Assembly: GCA_017936845.1 (NCBI GenBank)
Contig: JAGBES010000027.1
Span: 1 to 60,944, forward strand
Reading direction: 5' to 3'
Origin: Bacilli bacterium
GTDB taxonomy: Bacteria > Bacillota_I > Bacilli_A > RF39 > UBA660
Length of the DNA: 60,944 nt
Position 1 is the stretch's first letter. Each line of letters starts with the position of its first letter. A program made the translations under genes and the position numbers. The notes under the pieces were generated by a model. It was not told where the DNA came from, ran no database searches, and saw nothing but the letters and a program-made list of their open reading frames with translations. Shown piece by piece: positions 17,307-26,376 of the stretch.

Positions 17307-17681
17307 ATGCTACCAAGTAGAATATTTTTTGATAACTTTTTAGATGAATTTAAAGAAAGTGATAAAATGAAATGTGATATATATGAAAAAGATAATATAT
17401 ATCATATAGAAGCAGATATACCAGGATTTACTAAAGAAGATATAAAAGTTGAATTTAATAAAGGAAATTTAACTATAACAGCAGAAAAAAGTAATGATGA
17501 AGAACAAGAAGAAAAAAATTATTTAAGAAGAGAAAGATATTATGGAAAATACCAAAGAACATTTTATTTAGGAGAAATAAATGAAGAAGAAGCAGAAGCA
17601 ACATTTCTAAATGGTATTTTAAAAATAACAATTCCTAAAAAAAGAGAAGAAGAAAACAAAAAATATATTGAAATCAAATAA
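17307..17681 (+). CDS. Small heat-shock protein, Hsp20/alpha-crystallin family
   Basis: A holdase-type small heat-shock protein of 124 residues. The alpha-crystallin domain runs from about residue 25 (IYHIEADIPGFTKEDIKVEF) to the conserved NGILKITIPKK near 104-114. The second ATG (17307) is chosen because GGAGGA at 17295-17300 leaves no space for the ATG at 17301. It follows htpG by 13 nt and shares its CIRCE-controlled promoter. The arrangement predicts joint induction on heat or protein damage. Confidence 0.93.
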   Translation: MLPSRIFFDNFLDEFKESDKMKCDIYEKDNIYHIEADIPGFTKEDIKVEFNKGNLTITAEKSNDEEQEEKNYLRRERYYGKYQRTFYLGEINEEEAEATFLNGILKITIPKKREEENKKYIEIK

Positions 17682-17704
17682 GAGAATTTTTTCTCTTTTT
17701 TTTT
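17680..17704 (+). terminator. Terminator of the htpG-hsp20 operon
   Basis: Stem aagagaa / ttctctt with a TTTT loop, then a long T-tract; overlaps the hsp20 stop. Confidence 0.85.
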
Positions 17705-17725
17705 ATATAATTAATTGGTGATATG

Positions 17726-19048
17726 ATGAATTTAAAAGATATTTTAAAAATATGTGATGGAAAACTTTTATGTGGACATGAAAATATAGAAATAACTTCA
17801 TTTTCAATAGATACAAGAACAATTAAAGAAAACGATTTATATATAGGAATAAAAGGAGAAAAATATGATGGAAATACATTTTATATAGAAGCACTAAATA
17901 AAGGTGCAAAAGCCTGTATTTTAGATAATGAAAAAATCATAACAAAAAAAGAAAAAAATATTATCTTAGTAAAAGACTCAATAGAAGCTTTACAAAAAAT
18001 AGCTGCATATAAAAGACAAAAACACAATATAAAAGTAGTATCAGTCACAGGAAGCGTTGGAAAAACAACTACAAAAGATTTAATATATCATGTACTTAAA
18101 AATAACTATAAAATACTTAAAACAGATAAAAATTATAATGGACAAATAGGACTTCCACTTACTGTATTAAAACTTAAAGATGAAGAAATATTATTAGTAG
18201 AAATGGGTATGAACGAAAAAGGTGGAATAGATAAATTATCAAAAATAGTAAAACCAGATATTGCCGTTATTACAAATATAGGCTCTTCTCATATAGGTAA
18301 ATTAGGATCAAGAGAAGAAATATTAAATGCTAAATTAGAAATATTAAATCATATGAATAAAGATGGAATATTAATACTTAATAATGATAATGACTTATTA
18401 AATAAAAAAATAAAAGAACTAAATTATAAAATAATTACATATGGAATAAATAATAAAAGTGATTATATGGCTTCTGATATAAAATTAGAAGAAAATAAAA
18501 CTTCATATAAATTAAATAATAAACTATATGAAGTTAATATATCAGGAATATCTACTGTGTATAATAGTTTAGCTTCTATTATTATTGGAGAATTATTTAA
18601 AGTAAAAGATATAAATCTAAAAAATGTAGAAATAACAAGTAATAGATTAGAAATAAAAAATATAAATGATATAAAAATAATAGATGATACATATAATGCT
18701 AGTTATGAATCAGTTGTGAATGCTATAGATACTTTAAATATAATAGGTAAAAAAAGAAAAATAGCCATCTTAGGAGATATACTAGAATTAGGAGAGTTTA
18801 GTAAACAAATACATGAAGATATAGGAAAATATTTAAAAAATATAGATATATTAATAACGATAGGTAAATATTCAATTTATATAAATAATAAAGCAAATAT
18901 AAAAGAAAAATATCACTTTTATAATCTAGAAGATGCTTATAATAAAATAACTGAAATTATAAAAAATGAAGATACTATTCTTTTTAAAGCTTCCCATTCA
19001 ATGAATTTTAAATATTTAGTAGATAAAATGATGAATATTAAAATTTAA
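17726..19048 (+). CDS. murF: UDP-N-acetylmuramoyl-tripeptide--D-alanyl-D-alanine ligase
   Basis: MurF adds D-Ala-D-Ala to the UDP-MurNAc tripeptide, the last cytoplasmic step before lipid-linked murein assembly. The N-terminal Mur ligase catalytic fold is recognisable (SFSIDTRTIKENDLYIGIKG). The ATP site VTGSVGKTTTKDLI lies near residue 105-118, NYNGQIGLPLTVL near 135, and VEMGMNEKGGIDKLS near 163. The C-terminal domain has IDDTYNASYESVVNAI near 322. The 440 residues match the family. The second of two adjacent ATGs is chosen to keep the usual 3-nt spacing from GGTGAT. Confidence 0.95.
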   Translation: MNLKDILKICDGKLLCGHENIEITSFSIDTRTIKENDLYIGIKGEKYDGNTFYIEALNKGAKACILDNEKIITKKEKNIILVKDSIEALQKIAAYKRQKHNIKVVSVTGSVGKTTTKDLIYHVLKNNYKILKTDKNYNGQIGLPLTVLKLKDEEILLVEMGMNEKGGIDKLSKIVKPDIAVITNIGSSHIGKLGSREEILNAKLEILNHMNKDGILILNNDNDLLNKKIKELNYKIITYGINNKSDYMASDIKLEENKTSYKLNNKLYEVNISGISTVYNSLASIIIGELFKVKDINLKNVEITSNRLEIKNINDIKIIDDTYNASYESVVNAIDTLNIIGKKRKIAILGDILELGEFSKQIHEDIGKYLKNIDILITIGKYSIYINNKANIKEKYHFYNLEDAYNKITEIIKNEDTILFKASHSMNFKYLVDKMMNIKI

Positions 19049-19125
19049 TATTCTCTTTTTATTATATTTGATTGAAAATAAATAATATTTATTATATAAT
19101 TATCTTATAATAAGGAGGGGTATCA

Positions 19126-21465
19126 GTGACAGAAGAAATAAAAAAAATGGATGAATATTTTAGAGCAGCTAATTATTTATCAGCATGCCAATTATATTTA
19201 CTTGACAATCCACTATTAAAAAGAAAGTTGGAAATGAGTGATGTAAAAAAGAAAATAGTTGGACACTGGGGAACAGTTCCAGGACAAAACTTTATTTATG
19301 TTCACTTAAATAGAGTTATCAAAAAAGATAAATTAAATATGATTTATGTATCAGGGCCAGGACATGGAGGAAATGCTATTGTATCTAATGTTTATTTAGA
19401 AGGGACATATAGTGAGGTATATCCAGAAATAACAGAGGATATAGAAGGATTAAAAAAACTATTTAAACAATTCTCTTTTCCAGGAGGAATATCAAGTCAT
19501 GTAGCACCAGAAACACCAGGATCAATAAATGAAGGTGGAGAATTAGGATATAGTTTATCACATGCTTTTGGAGCTATTTTAGATAATAAAGAATTAATTG
19601 CAGCTTGTGTAGTAGGAGATGGAGAAGCCGAAACAGGGCCACTTGCTACAAGTTGGCATATTAATAAATTTATTAATCCCAAAACAGATGGAGCCGTACT
19701 TCCAATATTACATTTAAATGGATATAAGATTGCCAATCCTACTGTATTATCACGTATATCAAAAAAAGAACTTGATTCATATCTAAGAGGATGTGGATGG
19801 AATCCTTACTATGTAGAAGGAAATGACCCAATGATAATGCATCAAAAAATGATTGAAGTAATGGATAAAGTAATTGCTGAAATTAAACATATATGGAAAG
19901 ATGCACGAATAAATGGAAATGAACAAAGAAGATTTTGGCCGATGATAGTACTTAGAACACCAAAAGGATGGACGGGGCCTAAATATGTAGATAAATTAAT
20001 GATTGAAAACTCTTTTAGAGCTCATCAAGTACCAATAACACTAGATACAGAAGAAAAACTAAGACTTTTAGAAAAATGGCTTAGAAGTTATAAACCAGAA
20101 GAATTATTTGATGAAAATGGAAGACTAAGAAAAGACTTAAAAGAATTAGCTCCAAAAGGAAGAAGTAGAATGGGATCAAATCCACATGCTAATGGAGGAT
20201 TATTACTAGAAGAGTTAAGAACACCAGATTTTAGAAAATATGGTGTAAAATTAGATAGACCAGGTAGCGTAGAAGCAGAAGACATGAGACTACTTGGAGA
20301 ATATGTAAGAGATCTAATTGTTTTAAATAAAAAAAATAAAAATTTTAGATTGTTTGGACCAGATGAAACAGCATCAAATAGATTAAATTATGTCTTTGAT
20401 GTTACCAATAGAAAATGGAATGATAAAATTATCGTTAGTGATGATTATTTATCAAATGATGGTAGAGTAGTAGATTCATACCTTTCAGAACATTTCTGTG
20501 AAGGGGCATTAGAAGGGTATTTACTTACTGGAAGACATGGATTTTTCCATTCATATGAAGCTTTTATAAGAATAGTTGATTCGATGGTAAGTCAACATGC
20601 TAAATGGTTAAAAGTAACAAAAGAACTTTCATGGAGAGAACCAATTGCATCATTAAATTTAATATTATCATCACATTGCTGGCAACAAGATCATAATGGA
20701 TATACACATCAAGATCCTGGATTTTTAAATCATATCGTTACTAAAAAAGCAGATACAGTAAGAATATATTTACCACCAGATGCTAATTGTTTAATAGCTT
20801 GCTTTGATCATTGTATCAAAACTAAAAATTATATAAATGCTATAGTAGCATCTAAACATATGCGTCCACAATGGTTAACGATGGATGAAGCATTCAGACA
20901 TTGTTATGAAGGTGTTGGAATATGGAAATTCGCAAGTAATGATCAAAATGCTGAACCAGATATCGTAATGGCTTGTGCAGGAGATACACCAACCTTAGAA
21001 ACACTAGCAGCTACTAAAATACTAAGAGAAAATTTTCCTGAACTTAAAATTAGAGTTGTAAATGTAATTGATTTAATGAGACTAGAATCTAATTTAAAAC
21101 ATCCACACGGATTAACAGATGAAGATTATAATATGTTATTTACTAAAGATAAACCGATTATATTTGCTTTCCATGGATATCCATCACTAATTCATCAATT
21201 AACATATAATAGAGAAAATAAAGATTTACATGTACATGGTTATAAAGAAGAAGGAACAATAACAACACCATTTGATATGAGGGTTCAAAATGAACTAGAT
21301 AGATATCACTTAGTAATAGATGCAATAAAATACTTACCTAAATTAGGAAATAGAGGAGCATCTTTAGTAGAATGGTGTAAAACTAAATTAGTAGAACATA
21401 AAGAATATATAAAAGAATATGGAATCGATATGGAAGAAATAAGAAACTTTAAATGGGAAGAATAA
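19126..21465 (+). CDS. xfp: Xylulose-5-phosphate/fructose-6-phosphate phosphoketolase
   Basis: This TPP enzyme splits xylulose-5-P (or fructose-6-P) with phosphate to acetyl-phosphate and an aldose phosphate. It is the key step of the heterofermentative route and bypasses phosphofructokinase. The 779 residues match the family. Visible signatures: [11 protein letters not shown] near 75, [27 protein letters not shown] (read in pieces) near 125, TPP-binding [11 protein letters not shown] near 164, and [19 protein letters not shown] near 522. The start is GTG after AAGGAGG. Together with pflB it suggests fermentation to acetate, formate and possibly ethanol. Confidence 0.97.
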   Translation: MTEEIKKMDEYFRAANYLSACQLYLLDNPLLKRKLEMSDVKKKIVGHWGTVPGQNFIYVHLNRVIKKDKLNMIYVSGPGHGGNAIVSNVYLEGTYSEVYPEITEDIEGLKKLFKQFSFPGGISSHVAPETPGSINEGGELGYSLSHAFGAILDNKELIAACVVGDGEAETGPLATSWHINKFINPKTDGAVLPILHLNGYKIANPTVLSRISKKELDSYLRGCGWNPYYVEGNDPMIMHQKMIEVMDKVIAEIKHIWKDARINGNEQRRFWPMIVLRTPKGWTGPKYVDKLMIENSFRAHQVPITLDTEEKLRLLEKWLRSYKPEELFDENGRLRKDLKELAPKGRSRMGSNPHANGGLLLEELRTPDFRKYGVKLDRPGSVEAEDMRLLGEYVRDLIVLNKKNKNFRLFGPDETASNRLNYVFDVTNRKWNDKIIVSDDYLSNDGRVVDSYLSEHFCEGALEGYLLTGRHGFFHSYEAFIRIVDSMVSQHAKWLKVTKELSWREPIASLNLILSSHCWQQDHNGYTHQDPGFLNHIVTKKADTVRIYLPPDANCLIACFDHCIKTKNYINAIVASKHMRPQWLTMDEAFRHCYEGVGIWKFASNDQNAEPDIVMACAGDTPTLETLAATKILRENFPELKIRVVNVIDLMRLESNLKHPHGLTDEDYNMLFTKDKPIIFAFHGYPSLIHQLTYNRENKDLHVHGYKEEGTITTPFDMRVQNELDRYHLVIDAIKYLPKLGNRGASLVEWCKTKLVEHKEYIKEYGIDMEEIRNFKWEE

Positions 21466-21480
21466 ACTTCCTATTTTTTT
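21455..21480 (+). terminator. Terminator after phosphoketolase gene
   Basis: Stem ggaag / cttcc with a 6-nt loop spanning the stop codon, followed by ta and seven T. Confidence 0.75.
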
Positions 21481-21527
21481 AATTTTGTGTTATATTAAAA
21501 ATAAGAAAAAGCAAGGATGAAAGTATA

Positions 21528-22097
21528 ATGGAAGAACTAAAAAAAGAAATACAAGAATTAAAAACAAAAGAAGAAAAAATTAATAAAAAAATAGATGAAT
21601 TAGATGAAAAAGGAAAATTTATAGAATCAATAACATTTCTACCCAAAGTATTTGAAATAGCAAATAAAATAAAAGTATTAGAAAAAGAATTAATGTTTGA
21701 AATTGGTCCAGATTATACAGATCAAATTATAGATTTATACTATAAAATAAAAGAAGAAAAAGATGAATATTATTATGATATATACTTAAGTAATACAAGA
21801 ACACTTATAGGATATATAGTATATAGAGATAATAATATGATAACTAAAATAGGAAATATTGGTTACTATATAGAAGAAAAATATAGAAATAATGGGTATG
21901 CATATAGAGCATTAAATTTAATAAATAAAAAATTATTAGAACTAGGAAAAGAAAATATAATTATAACAACATATGAAGAAAACATTCCATCTAGAAAAAT
22001 AATTGAAAAATTTGGTGGAAAACTAAAAGAAAAAGACAAATATAATGTATTATATTATGAATGTGAAGTGAAAAAAATAAATAAAAATAGGAGATAA
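21528..22097 (+). CDS. GNAT-family acetyltransferase with N-terminal coiled coil
   Basis: The 189-residue protein opens with about 30 residues of Lys/Glu-rich coiled coil. It is followed by a GNAT domain: GNIGYYIEEKYRNNGYAYRALNLIN near 110-134 is the acetyl-CoA segment, and TTYEENIPSRKIIEKFGGKL near 147-166 is the C-terminal GNAT motif of RimJ/RimL-type enzymes. The acceptor is unknown. The next gene begins 3 nt after the stop and the RNB gene 8 nt after that, so the three form an operon. An RNA- or protein-modifying role beside a ribonuclease is possible but is inference. Confidence 0.8.
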   Translation: MEELKKEIQELKTKEEKINKKIDELDEKGKFIESITFLPKVFEIANKIKVLEKELMFEIGPDYTDQIIDLYYKIKEEKDEYYYDIYLSNTRTLIGYIVYRDNNMITKIGNIGYYIEEKYRNNGYAYRALNLINKKLLELGKENIIITTYEENIPSRKIIEKFGGKLKEKDKYNVLYYECEVKKINKNRR

Positions 22098-22100
22098 AAG

Positions 22101-22358
22101 ATGGAAAAAGAAATATTAGAAGAAATAACTAACAATATAGGAAATAATTTTTTACAAAGACAAGAAAATGGTTTAATGCTTAGAAAAGACCAAATAGAAA
22201 TACTAAATAAATATAAAATAGATTTTTTAAAATATAACAACATAGAAAGTTTAATATATGAAATAGAAGAAATATTAAATATAGAATATTATGAAGATTT
22301 AGATAATTTATCAATTGAACTTTCAGAATTTAATTATTATCAAAATACAAATAAGTAG
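22101..22358 (+). CDS. Small conserved-looking hypothetical protein
   Basis: An 85-residue helical protein I cannot name. The central phrase LMLRKDQIEILNKYKIDFLKY followed by LIYEIEEILN and the end LSEFNYYQNTNK resembles short proteins common in AT-rich gut Bacillota, none with a known role to my knowledge. It lies 3 nt after the acetyltransferase gene and 8 nt before the RNB gene, so it is co-transcribed with both. No membrane segment or metal ligands are visible. A ribosome site (AGGAG) lies just before the ATG, inside the tail of the previous gene. Confidence 0.65.
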   Translation: MEKEILEEITNNIGNNFLQRQENGLMLRKDQIEILNKYKIDFLKYNNIESLIYEIEEILNIEYYEDLDNLSIELSEFNYYQNTNK

Positions 22359-22366
22359 GTGAATTT

Positions 22367-24223
22367 ATGGAAAAAATAAAAAAAATATTAAAAGAAGAAA
22401 ATATAGAAGAATTAAATAAATTAGACAATAATTTAGTTGTAGATAATTTGCTTGAAATATTAGATGATGAAATAACAAATTTTAACTTTGAAAAAGATAT
22501 AGATTACTTAAATTACATAATAAAAATATTACCAAAATATATAAAAAACAATAAAAAAGAAGTAACAGAAAGATTAAATAAAATACATCAAGAAATAAAA
22601 AAATACTTAGTACAAAAACCAGGAAATATAGATAAGAAAAATCATAATTACAAATTATTGAAAAATATAATTAATAATATAGAAATTATTCAAATATCTT
22701 TATTATATGATTATATAGATAAATATGATGAAACAAAATATAAATTAATAGATTATATGATATTTGAAGTGAAAAATATAACTTTTATAAAAGATGCAAT
22801 AAAAAGATTTCCTTATATTGTAAACACATTTGATACAAATGATAAAACATTAGTAGTAAGTGTTATAGAAAAATATATAGAAGAAGTAATGATATATACA
22901 AAAGAAAAAGAAATAGATAACATAATTTACTATGATGAGGTATTAGACTGTATATTAGCATCAGAAAAACTAATATTTGATATAATAGATAAACAACGAA
23001 TATTAAAATTAATAAAAGAAAAAACAAAAGAAATTAATACGGAAAAAGATAGAAAAATGTTTTATTTAAATATACTAGTAGAGAAAATAGATAAAAAGGA
23101 AGAAAAATTAACAAATTCATATTTAGAATATAAATATCATATAAAAACATATTTTAATGAAGCAATAAATAGTGAAGTAAGAAAATTAAAAAATAATTAT
23201 ACATTATCAAAAAATAGAAAAATAATAGATGATTATATATTAACATTTGATGGAAAAGATGCAAAAGAAATAGATGATGCACTAGGAATAAAAATACTAT
23301 CAAATGGAAATTATGAATTAGGAATACATATAGCAGATCCAACGTCAATAATAGATAAAAAAAGTATAATATTTGATGAAGCGGCTAAAAGAACTACATC
23401 AATATACTTATCAGATAAAACATATTCTATGTTTCCAAATGATTTATCATGTGATTTATTAAGTTTAAAAGAAGGAAACTATAGAAATGCAGTATCATAT
23501 TATTATGAAATAAATAAAGAAGGAAAAGTATTAAAGAGTAATTATTATAAAACAATAATAAAAGTAAATAAAAATATGACATATGATGAATTTAATAAAG
23601 TATTATTAAATGATAATGAAGATATAGAATTAAAAGAAACAATAACAAATTTAAGTAAAATATCAATACTCTTAAATAAATACTATAATGAAGATGAATT
23701 ATATAATAAAATAAATAGAACAGAAAAAAATATAACAAATACAAATATAACTGGAATATCTGATGGAGAGAAAGTAGTAGAAAGTTCTATGGTATTTAAT
23801 AACTACATGGTTGCGAAATACTTTAAAGATAATAAATTACCATTTATATTTAGAAATCACATAATAGATGAAAATATGATGCAAGAATTAGAAAAAATAA
23901 AAAATAGTTTTTTAGTAACAGATCAAGAATATGTAAAATATATAGAAATGGTTAAAAATATATATCCTAAAGCAGAATATGGTATAACTTGTGAAGGACA
24001 CTATGGACTTGGAATAGAATGTTATTCCCATATAACAAGTCCACTTAGAAGATTTGCAGATGTGGTAGCCTTAATATGTTTAGATGAATTATACTTTAGT
24101 GAATATAATGAAAATAAAATAAAAAAAGTTCAAAAAATGGTCTTAAAATATTCAAATAAAATTAATAAAAAAAGAACTTCAATAGAAAAATTTTCTGATA
24201 ATTATGAAAATAATAAAAAATGA
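22367..24223 (+). CDS. RNB-domain exoribonuclease (RNase II/R family), divergent and truncated
   Basis: The catalytic RNB domain starts near residue 290: FDGKDAKEIDDAL gives D295, E301, D303 and D304. It continues through GIHIADPTSIIDK, TSIYLSDKTYSMFPNDLS, and the C-terminal signature SHITSPLRRFADVV near 545. RNase II/R normally carry four Asp here; the second is Glu. The first 290 residues show no cold-shock OB folds, and the protein stops at 618 without the usual S1 domain. So this is not housekeeping RNase R but a shortened relative. A 3'-5' RNA-degrading role is the family function; activity and targets are uncertain. It ends with TGA. Confidence 0.8.
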   Translation: MEKIKKILKEENIEELNKLDNNLVVDNLLEILDDEITNFNFEKDIDYLNYIIKILPKYIKNNKKEVTERLNKIHQEIKKYLVQKPGNIDKKNHNYKLLKNIINNIEIIQISLLYDYIDKYDETKYKLIDYMIFEVKNITFIKDAIKRFPYIVNTFDTNDKTLVVSVIEKYIEEVMIYTKEKEIDNIIYYDEVLDCILASEKLIFDIIDKQRILKLIKEKTKEINTEKDRKMFYLNILVEKIDKKEEKLTNSYLEYKYHIKTYFNEAINSEVRKLKNNYTLSKNRKIIDDYILTFDGKDAKEIDDALGIKILSNGNYELGIHIADPTSIIDKKSIIFDEAAKRTTSIYLSDKTYSMFPNDLSCDLLSLKEGNYRNAVSYYYEINKEGKVLKSNYYKTIIKVNKNMTYDEFNKVLLNDNEDIELKETITNLSKISILLNKYYNEDELYNKINRTEKNITNTNITGISDGEKVVESSMVFNNYMVAKYFKDNKLPFIFRNHIIDENMMQELEKIKNSFLVTDQEYVKYIEMVKNIYPKAEYGITCEGHYGLGIECYSHITSPLRRFADVVALICLDELYFSEYNENKIKKVQKMVLKYSNKINKKRTSIEKFSDNYENNKK

Positions 24224-24227
24224 AAAT

Positions 24228-24256
24228 TTGACAGACTTAAATAAAAATGATAAGAT
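24228..24256 (+). promoter_or_regulatory. Promoter for the glucosaminidase-like gene
   Basis: TTGACA (24228-24233), 17-nt spacer, TAAGAT (24251-24256). It lies just after the RNB gene stop codon. Confidence 0.75.
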
Positions 24257-24293
24257 AGCGTTACTTTGAAAAAAAGTGATGAGGTGAAAAAAA

Positions 24294-24914
24294 GTGAAAA
24301 TAGACCCGAAAAAGATGTTAATCTTATTGGTTTTAGTAGTAGATTGTTTAATAGGATGGCTAGTATTTGATAGAGTTTTAAAAACAAAAGATCAAGTTTC
24401 AGCTAAAGCATTAAATAAGTCAAATATATATGAAAAAAGTGCTTTGATGGTTAAAGAAACATCAAAAGAAATAGATTTAAAAATCGAAGAAGAAACAAGA
24501 AAAGCATTAATTGTATATGATAATATGACAATGGAAGAATTATCAGAAAAATTAGAAAAATCAATGAATTCATCCTTAAAAGGAAAAGGAGAATTGTTCG
24601 CATCATATTCAATTGAATTAGGATTGGATCCTTACCTAGCTTTAGCAATCGTACTTCATGAAACAGGATGTTCATACAGTTGTAGTAGTTTAGTAAAAAC
24701 TCATAATAATTTAGGTGGATTAAAAGGAAGTAATGGAAAATACCTATACTTTAATACATTAGACGAAGGAATAAAAGGATATTTAGATATTTTATATAAA
24801 AACTATTATTCTAAAGGCCTAACAACACCAGAACTTATGAATTCAAGGTATGCTGCAAGTACGACATGGGCTAGTAAAGTAAATTGGTATATAGAAAAAA
24901 TAAAGGCAAAATAA
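24294..24914 (+). CDS. Membrane-anchored glucosaminidase-like murein hydrolase
   Basis: The 206-residue protein starts at GTG after GAGGTGA. Residues 8-26 form an N-terminal signal anchor (MLILLVLVVDCLIGWLVF). A helical linker follows, then a C-terminal lysozyme-like domain: ELGLDPYLALAIVLHETG near 107-124 supplies a candidate catalytic Glu, and HNNLGGLKGSNGKYLYF then LDEGIKGYLDILYKNY are typical of GH73/glucosaminidase folds. It would act outside the membrane, cutting glycan strands during growth. A terminator overlaps the end. Family level is good; exact bond specificity is not readable. Confidence 0.82.
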   Translation: MKIDPKKMLILLVLVVDCLIGWLVFDRVLKTKDQVSAKALNKSNIYEKSALMVKETSKEIDLKIEEETRKALIVYDNMTMEELSEKLEKSMNSSLKGKGELFASYSIELGLDPYLALAIVLHETGCSYSCSSLVKTHNNLGGLKGSNGKYLYFNTLDEGIKGYLDILYKNYYSKGLTTPELMNSRYAASTTWASKVNWYIEKIKAK

Positions 24915-24922
24915 GCCTTTTT
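24902..24922 (+). terminator. Terminator overlapping the glucosaminidase-like gene end
   Basis: Stem aaaggc / gccttt around the stop codon, followed by tt. Confidence 0.6.
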
Positions 24923-24977
24923 AATTTACACAATCAAAATAAAATGGTATCATATTTATAGTAAAAGGAGAATAAAT

Positions 24978-25760
24978 ATGAAAGAAGAAAACCAAAATAG
25001 TAATCAAATGGATATATTTACTAAAGGATTTGTAAAACCTGTTACATTAAAAGAAGAATTAGAGAAAATAGAAAAAATAGAAATAGAAGAAGAAACTGAA
25101 GAAACAAAAGAAGAAAATACAAATTATGAACAAAATAAAGAATTTGTCAAAGAATCAAAAACAAATGATGCTAAAATGGCAGAAAAAGTAAATGAATTAA
25201 TAGATGAATTAGCAATACAAGATGAAAAAAGAGAAAAAAAAGAAAAAAAGAAGAAAAATAAAAAAAACATAATATTGTTAATAGGAATAATAATAGAAAT
25301 AATTATCATATGTTTTTTAGCATATATAAAATTCTTTAAAGAAACTTATTATGCAGAATTAAATTGCAAAAATCAAACAGATTTAGATAACTATACAATG
25401 ACAATGAAAAATAAATATTATTTTGATAAAGAAAATAAAGTAGCAAAATATGAAAATAATATAACATATAAATTTAAGACAACAGAAGCATATCAGGAAT
25501 ATAAAAAAAATTATATATCATCAGATATAAAAAATTATAAAGGAATAAAACAAAGTAGTAAATTTAATGATAAAAACAATACATATGAAAATAGTACAAT
25601 ATATATATATTCTAAGTTAAAAAGTAATAAAAACGTAACAGTAAATGAAGATATCATAAGTGCTAAAATAGAAGGTAGAGAAGAACCTATAACAATATAT
25701 ATTGATACATATGATAATATAATATCATCAAATGAAACAACAGGTTTTTCATGTGAATAA
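24978..25760 (+). CDS. Single-pass membrane protein with acidic cytoplasmic tail
   Basis: No family is recognised. The first 95 residues are strongly acidic and coiled-coil-like, ending in a Lys-rich stop (KREKKEKKKKNKKN). One membrane span follows (IILLIGIIIEIIIICFLAYI, near 97-116). By the positive-inside rule the roughly 140-residue C-terminal part is outside; it has two cysteines (LNCKN near 133 and FSCE at the end) that could form a disulfide. The next gene encodes a membrane-anchored thioredoxin-like protein, which could act on such a bond. An AAAGGAG ribosome site precedes ATG. Confidence 0.7.
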   Translation: MKEENQNSNQMDIFTKGFVKPVTLKEELEKIEKIEIEEETEETKEENTNYEQNKEFVKESKTNDAKMAEKVNELIDELAIQDEKREKKEKKKKNKKNIILLIGIIIEIIIICFLAYIKFFKETYYAELNCKNQTDLDNYTMTMKNKYYFDKENKVAKYENNITYKFKTTEAYQEYKKNYISSDIKNYKGIKQSSKFNDKNNTYENSTIYIYSKLKSNKNVTVNEDIISAKIEGREEPITIYIDTYDNIISSNETTGFSCE

Positions 25761-25770
25761 CCTGTTTTTT
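25739..25770 (+). terminator. Terminator
   Basis: Stem aacaggtt / aacctgtt around the stop codon, followed by a T-tract. Confidence 0.75.
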
Positions 25771-25819
25771 ATTGATAAAAAAATTTAATTATGATAGAAT
25801 TTATATAGGAGGATTGATT

Positions 25820-26344
25820 ATGAAAAATAATACAGAAAATTTGTTAAAAAGAATATTAGTTTGTGCATATATAATAATAGCTCTTTTAGCAATTAACACA
25901 ATTATACAGTTTGTATCAAATGTTAAAATAACATCAGAATCAGAAACTGAAACTGAAACAACAGAAGAATATGATGTTAGTATGTTTGATACAGTAGATA
26001 CAGAAAAAACAATAAATTTATTTGATTCAAAAGATATTCAAGTAATATATATAGGACGTTCTACATGTGGATACTGTGTAAAATTCTTACCAGTATTACA
26101 ACAAGCACAAAAAGAGTTTGGTTATAAAACAAAATATTTAGACATAACAACTGTAACGACAGAAGAACAACAAAATGCTATATTAGCAAAAGATAATGAT
26201 GAAGGATTCTTAAGTCAAAACTTTGGATCAACACCAATGGTACTTCTTGTAAAAGATGGAAAAATAGTTAAAGGTTGGGTTGGATATGCCGAGTATGATG
26301 AATTTGCAAAATTCTTAATAGATAATGGAATTAACAAAGATTAA
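25820..26344 (+). CDS. Membrane-anchored thioredoxin-like protein
   Basis: ATG 25820 follows AGGAGG at 25807-25812. The 174-residue protein has one N-terminal membrane anchor (ILVCAYIIIALLAINTIIQFV, residues about 12-32; 20 of these are hydrophobic or neutral) and a Glu/Thr-rich linker. A thioredoxin fold outside the membrane follows, with VIYIGRSTCGYCVKFLPVL carrying the CGYC active site and STPMVLLVKDGKIV carrying the cis-Pro. It resembles the bacteriocin-transport accessory/thiol-disulfide group. A likely role is reduction or exchange of disulfides in extracytoplasmic proteins. The terminator lies over its stop codon. Confidence 0.85.
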   Translation: MKNNTENLLKRILVCAYIIIALLAINTIIQFVSNVKITSESETETETTEEYDVSMFDTVDTEKTINLFDSKDIQVIYIGRSTCGYCVKFLPVLQQAQKEFGYKTKYLDITTVTTEEQQNAILAKDNDEGFLSQNFGSTPMVLLVKDGKIVKGWVGYAEYDEFAKFLIDNGINKD

Positions 26345-26366
26345 GCATACACTTAATCTTTTTTTA
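26337..26366 (+). terminator. Terminator after the thioredoxin-like gene
   Basis: Nine-bp perfect stem aagattaag / cttaatctt, 6-nt loop, then seven T; runs directly into the ribosome site of the next gene. Confidence 0.8.
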
Positions 26367-26376
26367 GGAGGTTTTT

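Noticed and set aside
742-24223. TGA read as tryptophan (Mollicutes code)
   Set aside because: relQ and the RNB gene end at TGA next to a terminator or promoter, and Trp is coded by TGG throughout.
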